A stretch of 14,733 nt of DNA from Streptomyces griseus. Lineage in GTDB: Bacteria; Bacteroidota; Bacteroidia; Chitinophagales; Chitinophagaceae. Below the pieces are notes generated by a model. It did no database searches, was not told the origin of the DNA, and saw nothing but the letters and a program-made list of their open reading frames with translations. Location: NCBI GenBank assembly GCA_943323705.2, contig CALPIT020000036.1, positions 1 to 14,733 of the forward strand, in the 5' to 3' direction. Below are positions 1 to 6,547 of the stretch, piece after piece (the first letter of the stretch is position 1; every line of letters begins with the position of its first letter). A program made the translations under genes and the position numbers.

Positions 1-1311
1 TGTGTCCACCATTGAAGAAATGCCTTCGTCACTTGTATTTTGAGAAATAGAACCAATAGTAATGGCTGCAGTAAACATTACAGTAACTTGTTTTGTTTTT
101 AAATAATCCACAAAACGAGTGAGCATGCTTCTTACATCACTATTAGGGCCTTCAGTCATCAAATTTGTAATGGGATCAAGAATAACAACACCGGGTTTTA
201 GCTTTTCAATTTGTTCTTTTATCGCCATAAAATGCAATTCCAGATTTTGCAAACTAGGTCTTGCATAATAAAAATGTAATAAGGAAGAAGTCTTATACTC
301 TTCTAAATTGATACCAATAGACTTCATGTTTCTCATCAGCTGATTGGGCGTTTCTTCAAATACACAAAACAAACAACTGATTTTGTCACTACATATTTTC
401 TTGGCAAAAGCTGCAGTGATACTCGTTTTACCTGTTCCGGCCGTACCCGAAACAAGAATGCTGCTTCCTGAATAAAAACCTTTGTTTTCAAGCATTTCAT
501 CAAGTGAAGGAATACCTGTTAATATTCTTTCGCTGCTGACGAGTTGCTCTAGTCCTTTGCTAATGATAGGAAAAATGGTCATGCCCGTTTCGTCAATATA
601 AAATGGATATTCATTATTGGCATGAGAAGAGCCTCTGTATTTTATAATCCTGATTCTTCGTGTACCCATTTGGTTGATAACCCTGTTGTTCAACTCTATC
701 ACACAGTCTGCCACATTTTCTTCTATGCCCAGTCGGGTTAAAAAAGTATCTCCAACCTCAGCAGTAATAATGGCAGTCAGTTTTTTTTCCTTAAGCCATA
801 AAAATAATTTTTTAAACTCTGCGCGAAGTATACGAGTATCAAAGCTTGAAAACAATGTGTCGAAAGAATCTAGTACAATTCTTTTTGCATTAATTTTTTC
901 AATGGCATTAGTTAATATGACAAACAACCCATCAAGATTATATTTTCCTACTTCATGAATTTCACTGTTACTGATATTCAAATGTTCAACACAAATTTTT
1001 TTGTCTACAATTAATTTATGCAAATCATATCCTAATGATGAAGCATTGATGATGATATCTTCTATTCTTTCTTCAAATGTCAAAAACAAACCAGGTTCAT
1101 TAAATAAAACAGCGCCATTAAGAATATACTCCATAGCCATAAATGTTTTACCAGTACCGCTACTGCCAAAAACAACTGTCGGTCTGTTTGTTGGCAACCC
1201 GCCGAAAGTAATTTCATCAAAGCCTTTTATACCTGTAGGTGTTTTGTGAAATTGTGTTTGGATTGTGTTTGATGTTGATACATCCGGAGTGATGGTAGAT
1301 TTTGTTTTCAT
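1..1311 (-). CDS. kaiC: KaiC-like circadian-clock family ATPase (C-terminus cut by window edge)
   Basis: RecA/DnaB-fold double ATPase of the KaiC family; in cyanobacteria it is an autokinase/autophosphatase clock protein, while in heterotrophic Bacteroidota its role is mostly unknown. I translated the minus strand from the ATG at 1309-1311: 437 codons are open and run off the left edge, so perhaps 80-140 residues are missing. Two ATPase domains are visible. CI has Walker A GSSGTGKT (49-56), a catalytic pair FEE (79-81) and a Walker B ending in LD (147-148). CII has Walker A GTAGTGKT (289-296), FEE (318-320) and VVILD (375-379). Near the edge, ISSMVDT (431-437) aligns with the KaiC phosphosite segment ISTITDT, giving Ser-Ser instead of Ser-Thr. 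No Shine-Dalgarno or clear promoter was found upstream. KaiB, if present, would lie beyond position 1. A RadA/KaiC-like signalling ATPase that is not a clock is the alternative role; family membership is secure. Confidence 0.93.
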   Translation of the reverse strand, partial: MKTKSTITPDVSTSNTIQTQFHKTPTGIKGFDEITFGGLPTNRPTVVFGSSGTGKTFMAMEYILNGAVLFNEPGLFLTFEERIEDIIINASSLGYDLHKLIVDKKICVEHLNISNSEIHEVGKYNLDGLFVILTNAIEKINAKRIVLDSFDTLFSSFDTRILRAEFKKLFLWLKEKKLTAIITAEVGDTFLTRLGIEENVADCVIELNNRVINQMGTRRIRIIKYRGSSHANNEYPFYIDETGMTIFPIISKGLEQLVSSERILTGIPSLDEMLENKGFYSGSSILVSGTAGTGKTSITAAFAKKICSDKISCLFCVFEETPNQLMRNMKSIGINLEEYKTSSLLHFYYARPSLQNLELHFMAIKEQIEKLKPGVVILDPITNLMTEGPNSDVRSMLTRFVDYLKTKQVTVMFTAAITIGSISQNTSDEGISSMVDT

Positions 1312-1433
1312 GAGATAGCTTGTAATTAATCAAATTCAATACGATTAAAAATTCTGAATAAAATAACGGCGTTCTGATTGCATAAGGTAGTGCGAAAAGC
1401 ATAGTGTAAAATGACAGATATCATGAGATAGTA

Positions 1434-1610
1434 CCCCTTCGGGGGGATTAATAGAGTTGCCACGAATTCACGAATTTTTTACCGCGGAGAAGGGAGAATT
1501 TAGAGTTTACGCGGAGGGATTTGCCACAAAGGCGCTAAGGGCACAAAGCTTCACGAATTGGTTTCACGCAAAGCTCGCAAAGGGGCAAAGGTGCAAATAT
1601 TGTTTTATTT
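1434..1610. repeat. Direct repeat unit 1 (about 176 bp)
   Basis: First copy of the imperfect tandem repeat. It begins with a CCCCTTCGGGG hairpin and contains CCACGAATTCACGAATT, ACCGCGGAGAA and TTTCACGCAAAGCTCGCAAA. It carries a 17-nt segment (around 1530-1546) missing from unit 2. Confidence 0.85.
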
Positions 1611-1787
1611 CCCCCTTCGGGGATTAAGTAAGTTGCCACGAATTCACGAATTTATTTACCGCGGAGAATGGAGAATTTAAAGATTGCGCGGAGGTATTTG
1701 CCACAAAGTTTCACGAATTGGTTTCACGCAAAGCTCGCAAAGGGGCAAAGGCGCGAAAGTGTTGTTTTAATTTCCCCCTTTGGGGGA
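1611..1787. repeat. Direct repeat unit 2 (about 176 bp)
   Basis: Second copy with the same element order as unit 1. The block 1710-1751 is identical to 1550-1591. It ends at another C/G-rich hairpin around 1774-1788. Confidence 0.85.
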
Positions 1788-1951
1788 CTGAGAGGGCTTG
1801 GGGGTGAGGTTTTCTAATACATGAGAAGCTGATATTTCCATGTCCGAAATACCACTTTTACATTTTACATTGAATATTTTACATTTTACATTTTCACAGC
1901 CACAAAGACTCCAAGGCACTAAGTTACACAAAGTCGAAAATCTTCATTGCT

Positions 1952-1973
1952 CCCCTCTCTTTCAGGAGAGGGG
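1952..1973. repeat. REP-like hairpin, 8-bp perfect stem
   Basis: CCCCTCTC (1952-1959) pairs with GAGAGGGG (1966-1973) around a 6-nt loop. Neither strand has a T-tract after it, so it is better described as a REP-like palindrome than as an intrinsic terminator. It could still end or stabilise the methyltransferase transcript, which runs toward it from 2061. Confidence 0.6.
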
Positions 1974-2060
1974 TTGGGGGTGAGGTTTTCTAATACATGA
2001 GAAAATGATATTTCCATGCCCGAAATTTCAACTTCCCCCTTCGGGGGACTGAGGGGGCTC

Positions 2061-2771
2061 CTACTTCACCTTAAACGCAATAAAATAATAATTGTTAATC
2101 ACGCCAATAGGTTCGAGTTCGAGATAATAGGAATTGATAAAATCCTGGTAAGCCATGAACTCATGCGTAGGTACACTGAATTCGTCAAACAAAATGATGT
2201 CTCCTTTTTTGAGATAAGGAGCGAGTGAGGTAAGTGTATATAACGTTGCCGTGTAAAGGTCGGCATCCATCATGATGACTTTTCTTCTTGAGTTGTCAAA
2301 ATCTTTTAAAAATCCTGGCAAGGTTTGCTGAAACAATCCCTGATAAAATTTACCTCTGTCATCAATAATTTCTGGAATACTCCCGGAATTGAAATACCCT
2401 TTTTTATACGGACCAAAATCTTCGGGCAATCCGGTAAAAGTATCAAAGCCATAAAATCTTGAGGCGGCATTTGTATTTTTTGTCATCCACCACTTAAATG
2501 AAGTGCCTTGTGCAACGCCAAATTCAAGGTAATTGATTTCCTGATCAAGATTTTCTGATTTGATGATGCTATCATAAAGTGTAAATCTTTTCTGATAATC
2601 CCATTTGGAAAAGAAATCATTTCCGGGAATATTTTTATGCTTGTTGGCCCATCTCGACATTTTACTGAGTTGAGACAATTGAAGAAAAAATCCTTCTAAC
2701 GGACCGAAGATATAATGCAAGCGAAGCTTTATGAAAATAGACTTTGTCAGTCTGATGAGTGTAAACTTCAT
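2061..2771 (-). CDS. TylF/MycF-like class I SAM-dependent methyltransferase
   Basis: Predicted S-adenosylmethionine-dependent methyltransferase of 236 residues. In the TylF/MycF group the known members O-methylate sugars of macrolides; the substrate here is unknown and may be a cell-surface glycan or a natural product. Visible motifs: the SAM-binding loop LEFGVAQG (82-89), FYGFDTFTGLPEDFG (106-120) with Asp110 where the ribose-binding acid is expected, MMDADLY (167-173) and DIILFDEF (191-198), a likely metal/catalytic acidic patch. The start is the ATG at 2769-2771; no signal peptide or clear membrane segment follows, although residues 1-40 are basic and hydrophobic. It lies 37 nt downstream of pyrH on the same strand with no terminator or obvious promoter between, so co-transcription is likely. 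Codon use looks like that of its neighbours. A Methyltransf_24-type enzyme is the main alternative label. Confidence 0.78.
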   Translation of the reverse strand: MKFTLIRLTKSIFIKLRLHYIFGPLEGFFLQLSQLSKMSRWANKHKNIPGNDFFSKWDYQKRFTLYDSIIKSENLDQEINYLEFGVAQGTSFKWWMTKNTNAASRFYGFDTFTGLPEDFGPYKKGYFNSGSIPEIIDDRGKFYQGLFQQTLPGFLKDFDNSRRKVIMMDADLYTATLYTLTSLAPYLKKGDIILFDEFSVPTHEFMAYQDFINSYYLELEPIGVINNYYFIAFKVK

Positions 2772-2808
2772 TAGAATGTTTATAGCAGATGATCAAAAAA
2801 GGTGAATA

Positions 2809-3522
2809 TTATTGACTTACCAGCGTTCCTACTTTTTCGCCGGTTACCACACTCATGAGGTTGCCAGGAATGTTCATATTGAAAACGATGATAGGCAAAT
2901 TGTTTTCCATACATAAAGTGAATGCCGTCATGTCCATAACATTCAGCTTTTTGGAAATGCAATCTGAGAAAGAAATCTTATCGTATTTAGTTGCAGTTGG
3001 ATCTTTTTCAGGATCTGCTGTATAAATGCCATCAACACGTGTACCTTTTAAAATCACATCTGCTTCAATTTCAATAGCTCTCAAAGAACCGGCTGTATCC
3101 GTTGTAAAATAAGGATTTCCTGTACCGGCACCGAAGATCACTACACGACCTTTTTCCAAATGGCGAATGGCTCTTCTTCTGATATAAGGTTCTGCGATTT
3201 GTTCCATTTTGATGGCACTTTGCAAACGAGTATAAACGCCTTCTTTTTCCAATCCGCTTTGCACAGCCATACCGTTGATTACCGTTGCCAACATTCCCAT
3301 ATAATCACCCTGCGCTCTTTCGATTCCTGATTCGGCTTCGTTCATGCCTCTGTAAATATTTCCGCCGCCAATTACTAAAGCCACTTGCACACCCATTTCT
3401 GTGATTTGCTTAATGTCTTTTGCATATTGAGAGATAACTTTAGAGTCTAATCCGAAATTTTTTTCGCCCATTAATGACTCGCCCGAAAGCTTGAGTAAGA
3501 TTCTCTTGAACTTAGGTAACAT
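2809..3522 (-). CDS. pyrH: UMP kinase (uridylate kinase)
   Basis: Cytosolic hexameric kinase that phosphorylates UMP to UDP with ATP in pyrimidine nucleotide synthesis. The 237-residue protein has the family's normal length and motifs: KLSGES (11-16), GGGNIYRG (52-59), GAGTGNPYFTTDTA (131-144), where the nucleotides bind, and LKGTRVDGIYTADP (158-171). I start it at the ATG at 3520-3522 (MLPKFKRILLKLSGE). A longer frame would need a TTG at 3561 and would begin inside the terminator hairpin. No Shine-Dalgarno is present. It follows tsf in the common rplM-rpsI-rpsB-tsf-pyrH order, but an intrinsic terminator separates it from tsf and leaves only about 37 nt for any promoter, so expression may depend on read-through. 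The usual next gene, frr, is absent here; a methyltransferase follows. Confidence 0.97.
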   Translation of the reverse strand: MLPKFKRILLKLSGESLMGEKNFGLDSKVISQYAKDIKQITEMGVQVALVIGGGNIYRGMNEAESGIERAQGDYMGMLATVINGMAVQSGLEKEGVYTRLQSAIKMEQIAEPYIRRRAIRHLEKGRVVIFGAGTGNPYFTTDTAGSLRAIEIEADVILKGTRVDGIYTADPEKDPTATKYDKISFSDCISKKLNVMDMTAFTLCMENNLPIIVFNMNIPGNLMSVVTGEKVGTLVSQ

Positions 3523-3559
3523 GATATTTGTGTTTATAGTTTTTGGGAAAGCAAGATGC

Positions 3560-3588
3560 AAAAAAAAACCCGGTAAAACCGGGTTTTT
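3560..3588 (-). terminator. Intrinsic terminator between tsf and pyrH
   Basis: Read on the minus strand, an 11-bp perfect stem (AAAAACCCGGT / ACCGGGTTTTT, bases 3564-3574 and 3578-3588) with a 3-nt loop runs into nine T residues (3560-3568). It begins about 10 nt after the tsf stop codon and ends about 37 nt before the pyrH start. Because pyrH lies immediately downstream on the same strand, it is probably a partial terminator that lowers pyrH relative to tsf. Confidence 0.88.
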
Positions 3589-3598
3589 AAAAAATAAT

Positions 3599-4420
3599 TT
3601 ATCCTAAAGCTACTCTCTTAAATTCTGTAACTTTCATATTAGCATCAATGCTGGTTAAGTATTGAGCTACTGATTGGTTACCATCTTTTACGAAAGCCTG
3701 AGCCATCAGGGTATTGTCTTTAAAGAATTTGTTCAATTTGCCCATAGCAATTTTCTCTGCCATTTCAGCTGGTTTGCCTTCTGCTTTAACCATTTCAATA
3801 GCGATGTCTTTTTCTCTTGCGATAACATCAGCAGGAATTGAAGATTCGTCAACAGCCAATGGATTCATCGCTGCAATTTGCATCGCAACGTCTTTACCAG
3901 CTTCTGCAGATTCAACAGTCATACCTACTAATACACCCATACGGTTTGCACCATGGATATAACTTGCTACGTAAGGAGCTTCAACTCTTTCGAATTTTGA
4001 AACCTCGATTTTTTCGCCAATTGCGGCTAATTTATCATTGATCATATCAGAAACTTTAGCGCCGTTGATTTCAACATTACTTAGTTCTTCTGAAGATTTT
4101 ACATTGTGAGCGATAGCTGCATCTGCAATACTTTGTGCGAAAGCTACGAAATCAGCATTCTTACTTACGAAGTCAGTTTCGCAACTGATGCATAATACGA
4201 TACCGGCTTTGTGATCAGCAGTTGTTTTTGCTAATATTACACCTTCTTTGGCTTCACGGTCGCTGCGTTTTGCGGCAACTTTCTGACCTTGCTTACGCAA
4301 CCAATCGATGGCTGCTTCAAAATCACCATTACTTTCTGTCAACGCTTTACGGCAATCCATCATTCCGGCGCCTGTAGTTTGACGTAATTTATTTATATCT
4401 GCTGCTGTGATAGTACTCAT
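3599..4420 (-). CDS. tsf: Translation elongation factor Ts
   Basis: EF-Ts is the cytosolic guanine-nucleotide exchange factor that releases GDP from EF-Tu. The 273-residue length is normal. The N-terminal UBA-like domain reads ADINKLRQTTGAGMMDCRKAL (residues 7-27), and the EF-Tu-contacting TDFVSKN is at 82-88; the coiled-coil and C-terminal core follow. The start at 4418-4420 is supported by AAAGGAGGT (bases 4425-4433) about five bases upstream, a full Shine-Dalgarno. This is striking, because none of the other ribosomal-cluster genes here has one. A small hairpin (4435-4451) lies just ahead of it. The gene is 61 nt after rpsB and ends in a terminator before pyrH. EF-Ts is needed in high amounts, so the strong ribosome binding site may raise its yield over the neighbours. 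Confidence 0.98.
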   Translation of the reverse strand: MSTITAADINKLRQTTGAGMMDCRKALTESNGDFEAAIDWLRKQGQKVAAKRSDREAKEGVILAKTTADHKAGIVLCISCETDFVSKNADFVAFAQSIADAAIAHNVKSSEELSNVEINGAKVSDMINDKLAAIGEKIEVSKFERVEAPYVASYIHGANRMGVLVGMTVESAEAGKDVAMQIAAMNPLAVDESSIPADVIAREKDIAIEMVKAEGKPAEMAEKIAMGKLNKFFKDNTLMAQAFVKDGNQSVAQYLTSIDANMKVTEFKRVALG

Positions 4421-4424
4421 GATT

Positions 4425-4433
4425 ACCTCCTTT
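4425..4433 (-). promoter_or_regulatory. Strong Shine-Dalgarno of tsf
   Basis: AAAGGAGGT read on the minus strand is fully complementary to the usual anti-Shine-Dalgarno core and is about 5 nt from the tsf ATG. Starts of rplM, rpsI, rpsB, pyrH and the methyltransferase lack any such motif, as is usual in Bacteroidota, so this site stands out and fixes the tsf start. Confidence 0.85.
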
Positions 4434-4434
4434 G

Positions 4435-4451
4435 AACTTCTTTGAGAAGTT
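4435..4451 (-). promoter_or_regulatory. Hairpin just upstream of the tsf ribosome binding site
   Basis: AACTTC and GAAGTT (6-bp arms, 5-nt loop; two further weak pairs possible) form a hairpin in the rpsB-tsf spacer that ends a base or two before the Shine-Dalgarno. It could stop ribosome read-through from rpsB, protect a processed 5' end, or keep the ribosome binding site open. The structure is seen; the role is inference. Confidence 0.4.
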
Positions 4452-4481
4452 TGAATTTTTTATAAAATAATTTTAAAAAGA

Positions 4482-5360
4482 TTATTTGCCTGCTGGTCTT
4501 CTTGCACCTGCACCTGGACCGCCAGTTGTTCTGCGTTTAGCAGGAGCACCAGGACCGCCTTTACCACGTTTTCTGTCGTCACCGGCATCTAATTTTTGTT
4601 CGAAACGAGCTGCTTTTGCTTCTGCGCTTTCTTCAACATCTGAAGCGTTTTCATCTTCGTCTTTGTTAGCTTGGCGCTCTTGTAAACCTTCCGCGATTGC
4701 TGCAGTGATATAATTTACAACGATAGCGATTGATTTAGTAGCATCATCATTAGCAGGAATAGCGAAATCAATTTTGTTTGGATCGCAATTGGTATCTACC
4801 ATTCCGAAAGTTCCGATGTTCAAACGTTTTGCTTCAGCCAAAGCGATATGCTCGTGACCGATATCTACTAAGAATAAAGCAGCTGGCACACGGCTAATTT
4901 GCGCGATACCACCTAAAACTTTTTCCATTTTTTCTTTATCTCTGGTTAAAGTCAGTCTTTCTTTTTTAGTCAGATTTTCTGCGCTTCCGTCGCCCAATAA
5001 TTTTTCGATGCTTTGCATTTTCTTTACGCTCTTACGAACAGTATTGAAATTGGTCAACATACCACCTAACCAACGTTCAGTCACGTAAGGCATGTTTACA
5101 CGCTTAGCGCATTCTGAAACGATTTCTTTAGCTTGTTTCTTTGTAGCAACAAACATGATTTTTTTACCACTGCGAGCGATAGCTTTCATGGCTGCTGCAG
5201 CTTCTTGCATACCTTCAACTGTTTTGTTCAAGTCGATGATATGAATACCTTTTTTCTCTGCGAAAATGTAAGGAAGCATTTTTGGATTCCACTTTTTCTT
5301 CAAGTGACCGAAGTGAACACCTGCTTCCAAAAGTTGCTGTTGTAATGATGTATTTTCCAT
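4482..5360 (-). CDS. rpsB: 30S ribosomal protein S2 with a long C-terminal tail
   Basis: Small-subunit protein uS2, bound between head and body of the 30S subunit and needed to recruit S1. Conserved segments are LLEAGVHFGHLKKKWNPKM (10-28), FVATKKQA (70-77), YVTERWLGGMLTNFNT (92-107) and PAALFLVDIGHEHIALAEA (159-177). The protein is 292 residues against about 240 in E. coli. The extra part follows the core at about residue 228: an acidic linker (233-249) and a Gly/Pro/Ala-rich, Lys/Arg-rich tail (about 263-292). The start ATG at 5358-5360 gives the expected N-terminus; no Shine-Dalgarno precedes it. It follows rpsI by 96 nt, a gap holding a 20-bp inverted repeat, and precedes tsf by 61 nt. 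Order and strand match the common rpsB-tsf operon. Confidence 0.98.
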   Translation of the reverse strand: MENTSLQQQLLEAGVHFGHLKKKWNPKMLPYIFAEKKGIHIIDLNKTVEGMQEAAAAMKAIARSGKKIMFVATKKQAKEIVSECAKRVNMPYVTERWLGGMLTNFNTVRKSVKKMQSIEKLLGDGSAENLTKKERLTLTRDKEKMEKVLGGIAQISRVPAALFLVDIGHEHIALAEAKRLNIGTFGMVDTNCDPNKIDFAIPANDDATKSIAIVVNYITAAIAEGLQERQANKDEDENASDVEESAEAKAARFEQKLDAGDDRKRGKGGPGAPAKRRTTGGPGAGARRPAGK

Positions 5361-5394
5361 TTATCTTTTCTTTATGATTATTATTGAATGTTTA

Positions 5395-5449
5395 TTGTTT
5401 GTTGTTTATTGTTTTGTTGACTAAACCACAAACAATAAACAACAAACAA
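5395..5449 (-). promoter_or_regulatory. 20-bp perfect inverted repeat in the rpsI-rpsB spacer
   Basis: Bases 5395-5414 and 5430-5449 are exact reverse complements (AAACAATAAACAACAAACAA on the right arm) around a 15-nt loop. The stem is almost all A-T pairs and has no T-tract, so it is not a classical terminator. It lies in the transcript between the rpsI stop and the rpsB start and could be an mRNA processing or S2-related regulatory structure; low sequence complexity means it may also be a simple repeat. Confidence 0.55.
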
Positions 5450-5456
5450 CATGATA

Positions 5457-5846
5457 TTAACGCTTGCTGAACTGGAAGCTTCTTCTTGCTTTCTTGCGAC
5501 CTGGTTTTTTACGCTCAACAGAACGAGGGTCACGTTTTAATAAACCAGCTGCTTTTAACACAGGGCGCAATTCAGGGTTTATATCAATCAATGCTCTTGA
5601 AATGCCCAATTTTGCTGCTTCTGCTTGTCCTTTTACACCACCACCGGCAGCATTGATAAGGATGTCGTATTTACCAGTAAGTTCGCTCAATTTCAAAGGA
5701 GCTTCTACTTGATTTTGTAAATACACAAGAGGGAAATAAGTTTTATAGTCTTTTCCGTTAACTGTAATTTTTCCGTCACCTTTTGAAAGGAAAACACGGG
5801 TAACAGCTTCTTTTCTACGGCCGACTGCGTTTTTTTGCTTTTCCAT
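5457..5846 (-). CDS. rpsI: 30S ribosomal protein S9
   Basis: Small-subunit protein uS9, located in the head of the 30S subunit. Its C-terminal tail reaches the P-site tRNA anticodon. The 129-residue length is normal. It has the N-terminal GRRKEAVTRV (9-18), the central GGGVKGQAEAAKLGISRAL, and the basic KKPGRKKARRSFQFSKR end; the terminal Ser-Lys-Arg is the conserved tRNA-contacting tail. The ATG at 5844-5846 has no Shine-Dalgarno. It lies 39 nt downstream of rplM, which is the near-universal rplM-rpsI pair, and the two are surely co-transcribed. Confidence 0.98.
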   Translation of the reverse strand: MEKQKNAVGRRKEAVTRVFLSKGDGKITVNGKDYKTYFPLVYLQNQVEAPLKLSELTGKYDILINAAGGGVKGQAEAAKLGISRALIDINPELRPVLKAAGLLKRDPRSVERKKPGRKKARRSFQFSKR

Positions 5847-5885
5847 TTATTTATATTGAGTATCAGTAACCCGATACCAGGTTAA

Positions 5886-6341
5886 TTATTTAATGATTGG
5901 GAATGTTAGTTCAGCTGGTTTTTGAGCACCATGAGGATGTTCAGCACCTGCATAAACAAATAATTTTTTGTACATCTTACGACCTAAACGGTTTTTAGGC
6001 AACATACCTTTGATAGCTCTTTCGATAACTACTTCAGGACGACGCTTTAATAAATCTTGAGCCGCTTCACCTTTTTGACCACCTGGGTAGCCACTGTAAG
6101 TCAAGTACTCTTTATCCTGCATTTTATTGCCGGTGAATTTTACTTTTTCGCAGTTGATCACAACAACGAAATCGCCACAATCAACGTGGGGCGTGTAATA
6201 GGCTTTGTTCTTACCACGGAGAACAGTCGCAATTTTTGCGCACATACGACCAACGGTTTGATTAGTACCGTCTACAACGTACCAGTTGCGTTTAACGGTA
6301 GCCTCGTTCGCATGTTTAGTGGTGAAATGTAATTTGCTCAT
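5886..6341 (-). CDS. rplM: 50S ribosomal protein L13
   Basis: Large-subunit protein uL13, an early assembly protein bound to 23S rRNA. The 151 residues include the family landmarks NWYVVDGTNQTVGRMCAKIA (19-38), YYTPHVDCGDFVVVINCEK and GMLPKNRLGRKMYKKLFVYAG, then HPHGAQKP near the end. The start is the ATG at 6339-6341; an A-rich stretch, not a Shine-Dalgarno, precedes it. It is the first gene of the minus-strand translation cluster. A TAnnTTTG-like box at 6401-6408 and a GC-rich hairpin in the leader lie upstream, so transcription of rplM-rpsI-rpsB-tsf probably starts near 6394. Confidence 0.98.
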   Translation of the reverse strand: MSKLHFTTKHANEATVKRNWYVVDGTNQTVGRMCAKIATVLRGKNKAYYTPHVDCGDFVVVINCEKVKFTGNKMQDKEYLTYSGYPGGQKGEAAQDLLKRRPEVVIERAIKGMLPKNRLGRKMYKKLFVYAGAEHPHGAQKPAELTFPIIK

Positions 6342-6360
6342 TTTTTTGTTTTTTAGATTT

Positions 6361-6382
6361 GGCTGCAGCTATCCCCGCAGCG
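6361..6382 (-). promoter_or_regulatory. Hairpin in the rplM leader, possible ribosomal-protein leader
   Basis: On the minus strand GCTGC (6377-6381) pairs with GCAGC (6362-6366) around a 10-nt loop, about 20 nt before the rplM ATG and just inside the predicted transcript. It is the only GC-rich structure in an AT-rich leader, and r-protein operons are often autoregulated through such leaders. The stem is short; binding of L13 is inference. Confidence 0.4.
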
Positions 6383-6400
6383 ATTTTAATTTTTGGATGG

Positions 6401-6432
6401 CGAAGGTAGGGTGATTGATTTGTTTTCAGCAA
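6401..6432 (-). promoter_or_regulatory. Predicted Bacteroidota promoter of the rplM operon
   Basis: Minus-strand TTG (6430-6432), a 21-nt spacer, then TACCTTCG (6401-6408), one mismatch from the Bacteroidota -7 consensus TAnnTTTG. Transcription would start around 6394, giving a leader of about 53 nt. Confidence 0.5.
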
Positions 6433-6547
6433 CTTTTTGACAAGTATTTTTTGGAGACCTTTCATAACAAATTGATTTTCAGTAATATTTTTGTTCAAAT
6501 AAAATATTGATGTCAATTAAAACAGTGTTTTATGTTGTAAAATCAAT

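Larger units (their letters stand above)
1312..2060. repeat. Gene-free repeat cluster between kaiC and the methyltransferase gene
   Basis: No convincing coding region is present. Bases 1312-1433 are plain AT-rich DNA and should hold the kaiC promoter, though I could not pick one. From 1434 on there are two related units of about 176 bp (1434-1610 and 1611-1787). Both contain CACGAATTCACGAATT, ACCGCGGAGAA and a 42-nt identical block (1550-1591 and 1710-1751). Unit 2 lacks 17 nt present in unit 1, flanked by CACAAAG, which suggests slippage. A second repeat, GGGGGTGAGGTTTTCTAATA with its downstream flank, occurs at 1798-1850 and 1974-2026. C/G-rich mini-hairpins of the CCCCTTCGGGG type sit at about 1434, 1611, 1774 and 2035. 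The style matches degenerate dispersed repeats often seen between Bacteroidota genes; short reading frames through it are not genes. Confidence 0.8.

Noticed and set aside
1217..1402. 61-codon minus-strand frame across the kaiC start
   Set aside because: It overlaps the start of kaiC out of frame and has no recognisable features.
1952..1973. Intrinsic terminator of the methyltransferase gene
   Set aside because: The stem is good but no T-tract follows on the minus strand; kept only as a REP-like hairpin.
2016..2228. 70-codon plus-strand frame starting in the repeat cluster
   Set aside because: It lies mostly antisense to the methyltransferase gene, and its N-terminus is a translated C/G-rich repeat.
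2780..2962. 60-codon minus-strand frame within the pyrH 3' end
   Set aside because: It is another frame of pyrH with no support, and pyrH has unambiguous motifs here.
3523..3561. N-terminal extension of pyrH from a TTG codon
   Set aside because: It starts inside the tsf terminator and adds residues not found before the conserved FKRILLKLSGE start.
6316..6516. 66-codon minus-strand frame overlapping the rplM start
   Set aside because: It runs through the predicted rplM promoter and leader hairpin, overlaps rplM in another frame and shows no recognisable motif.
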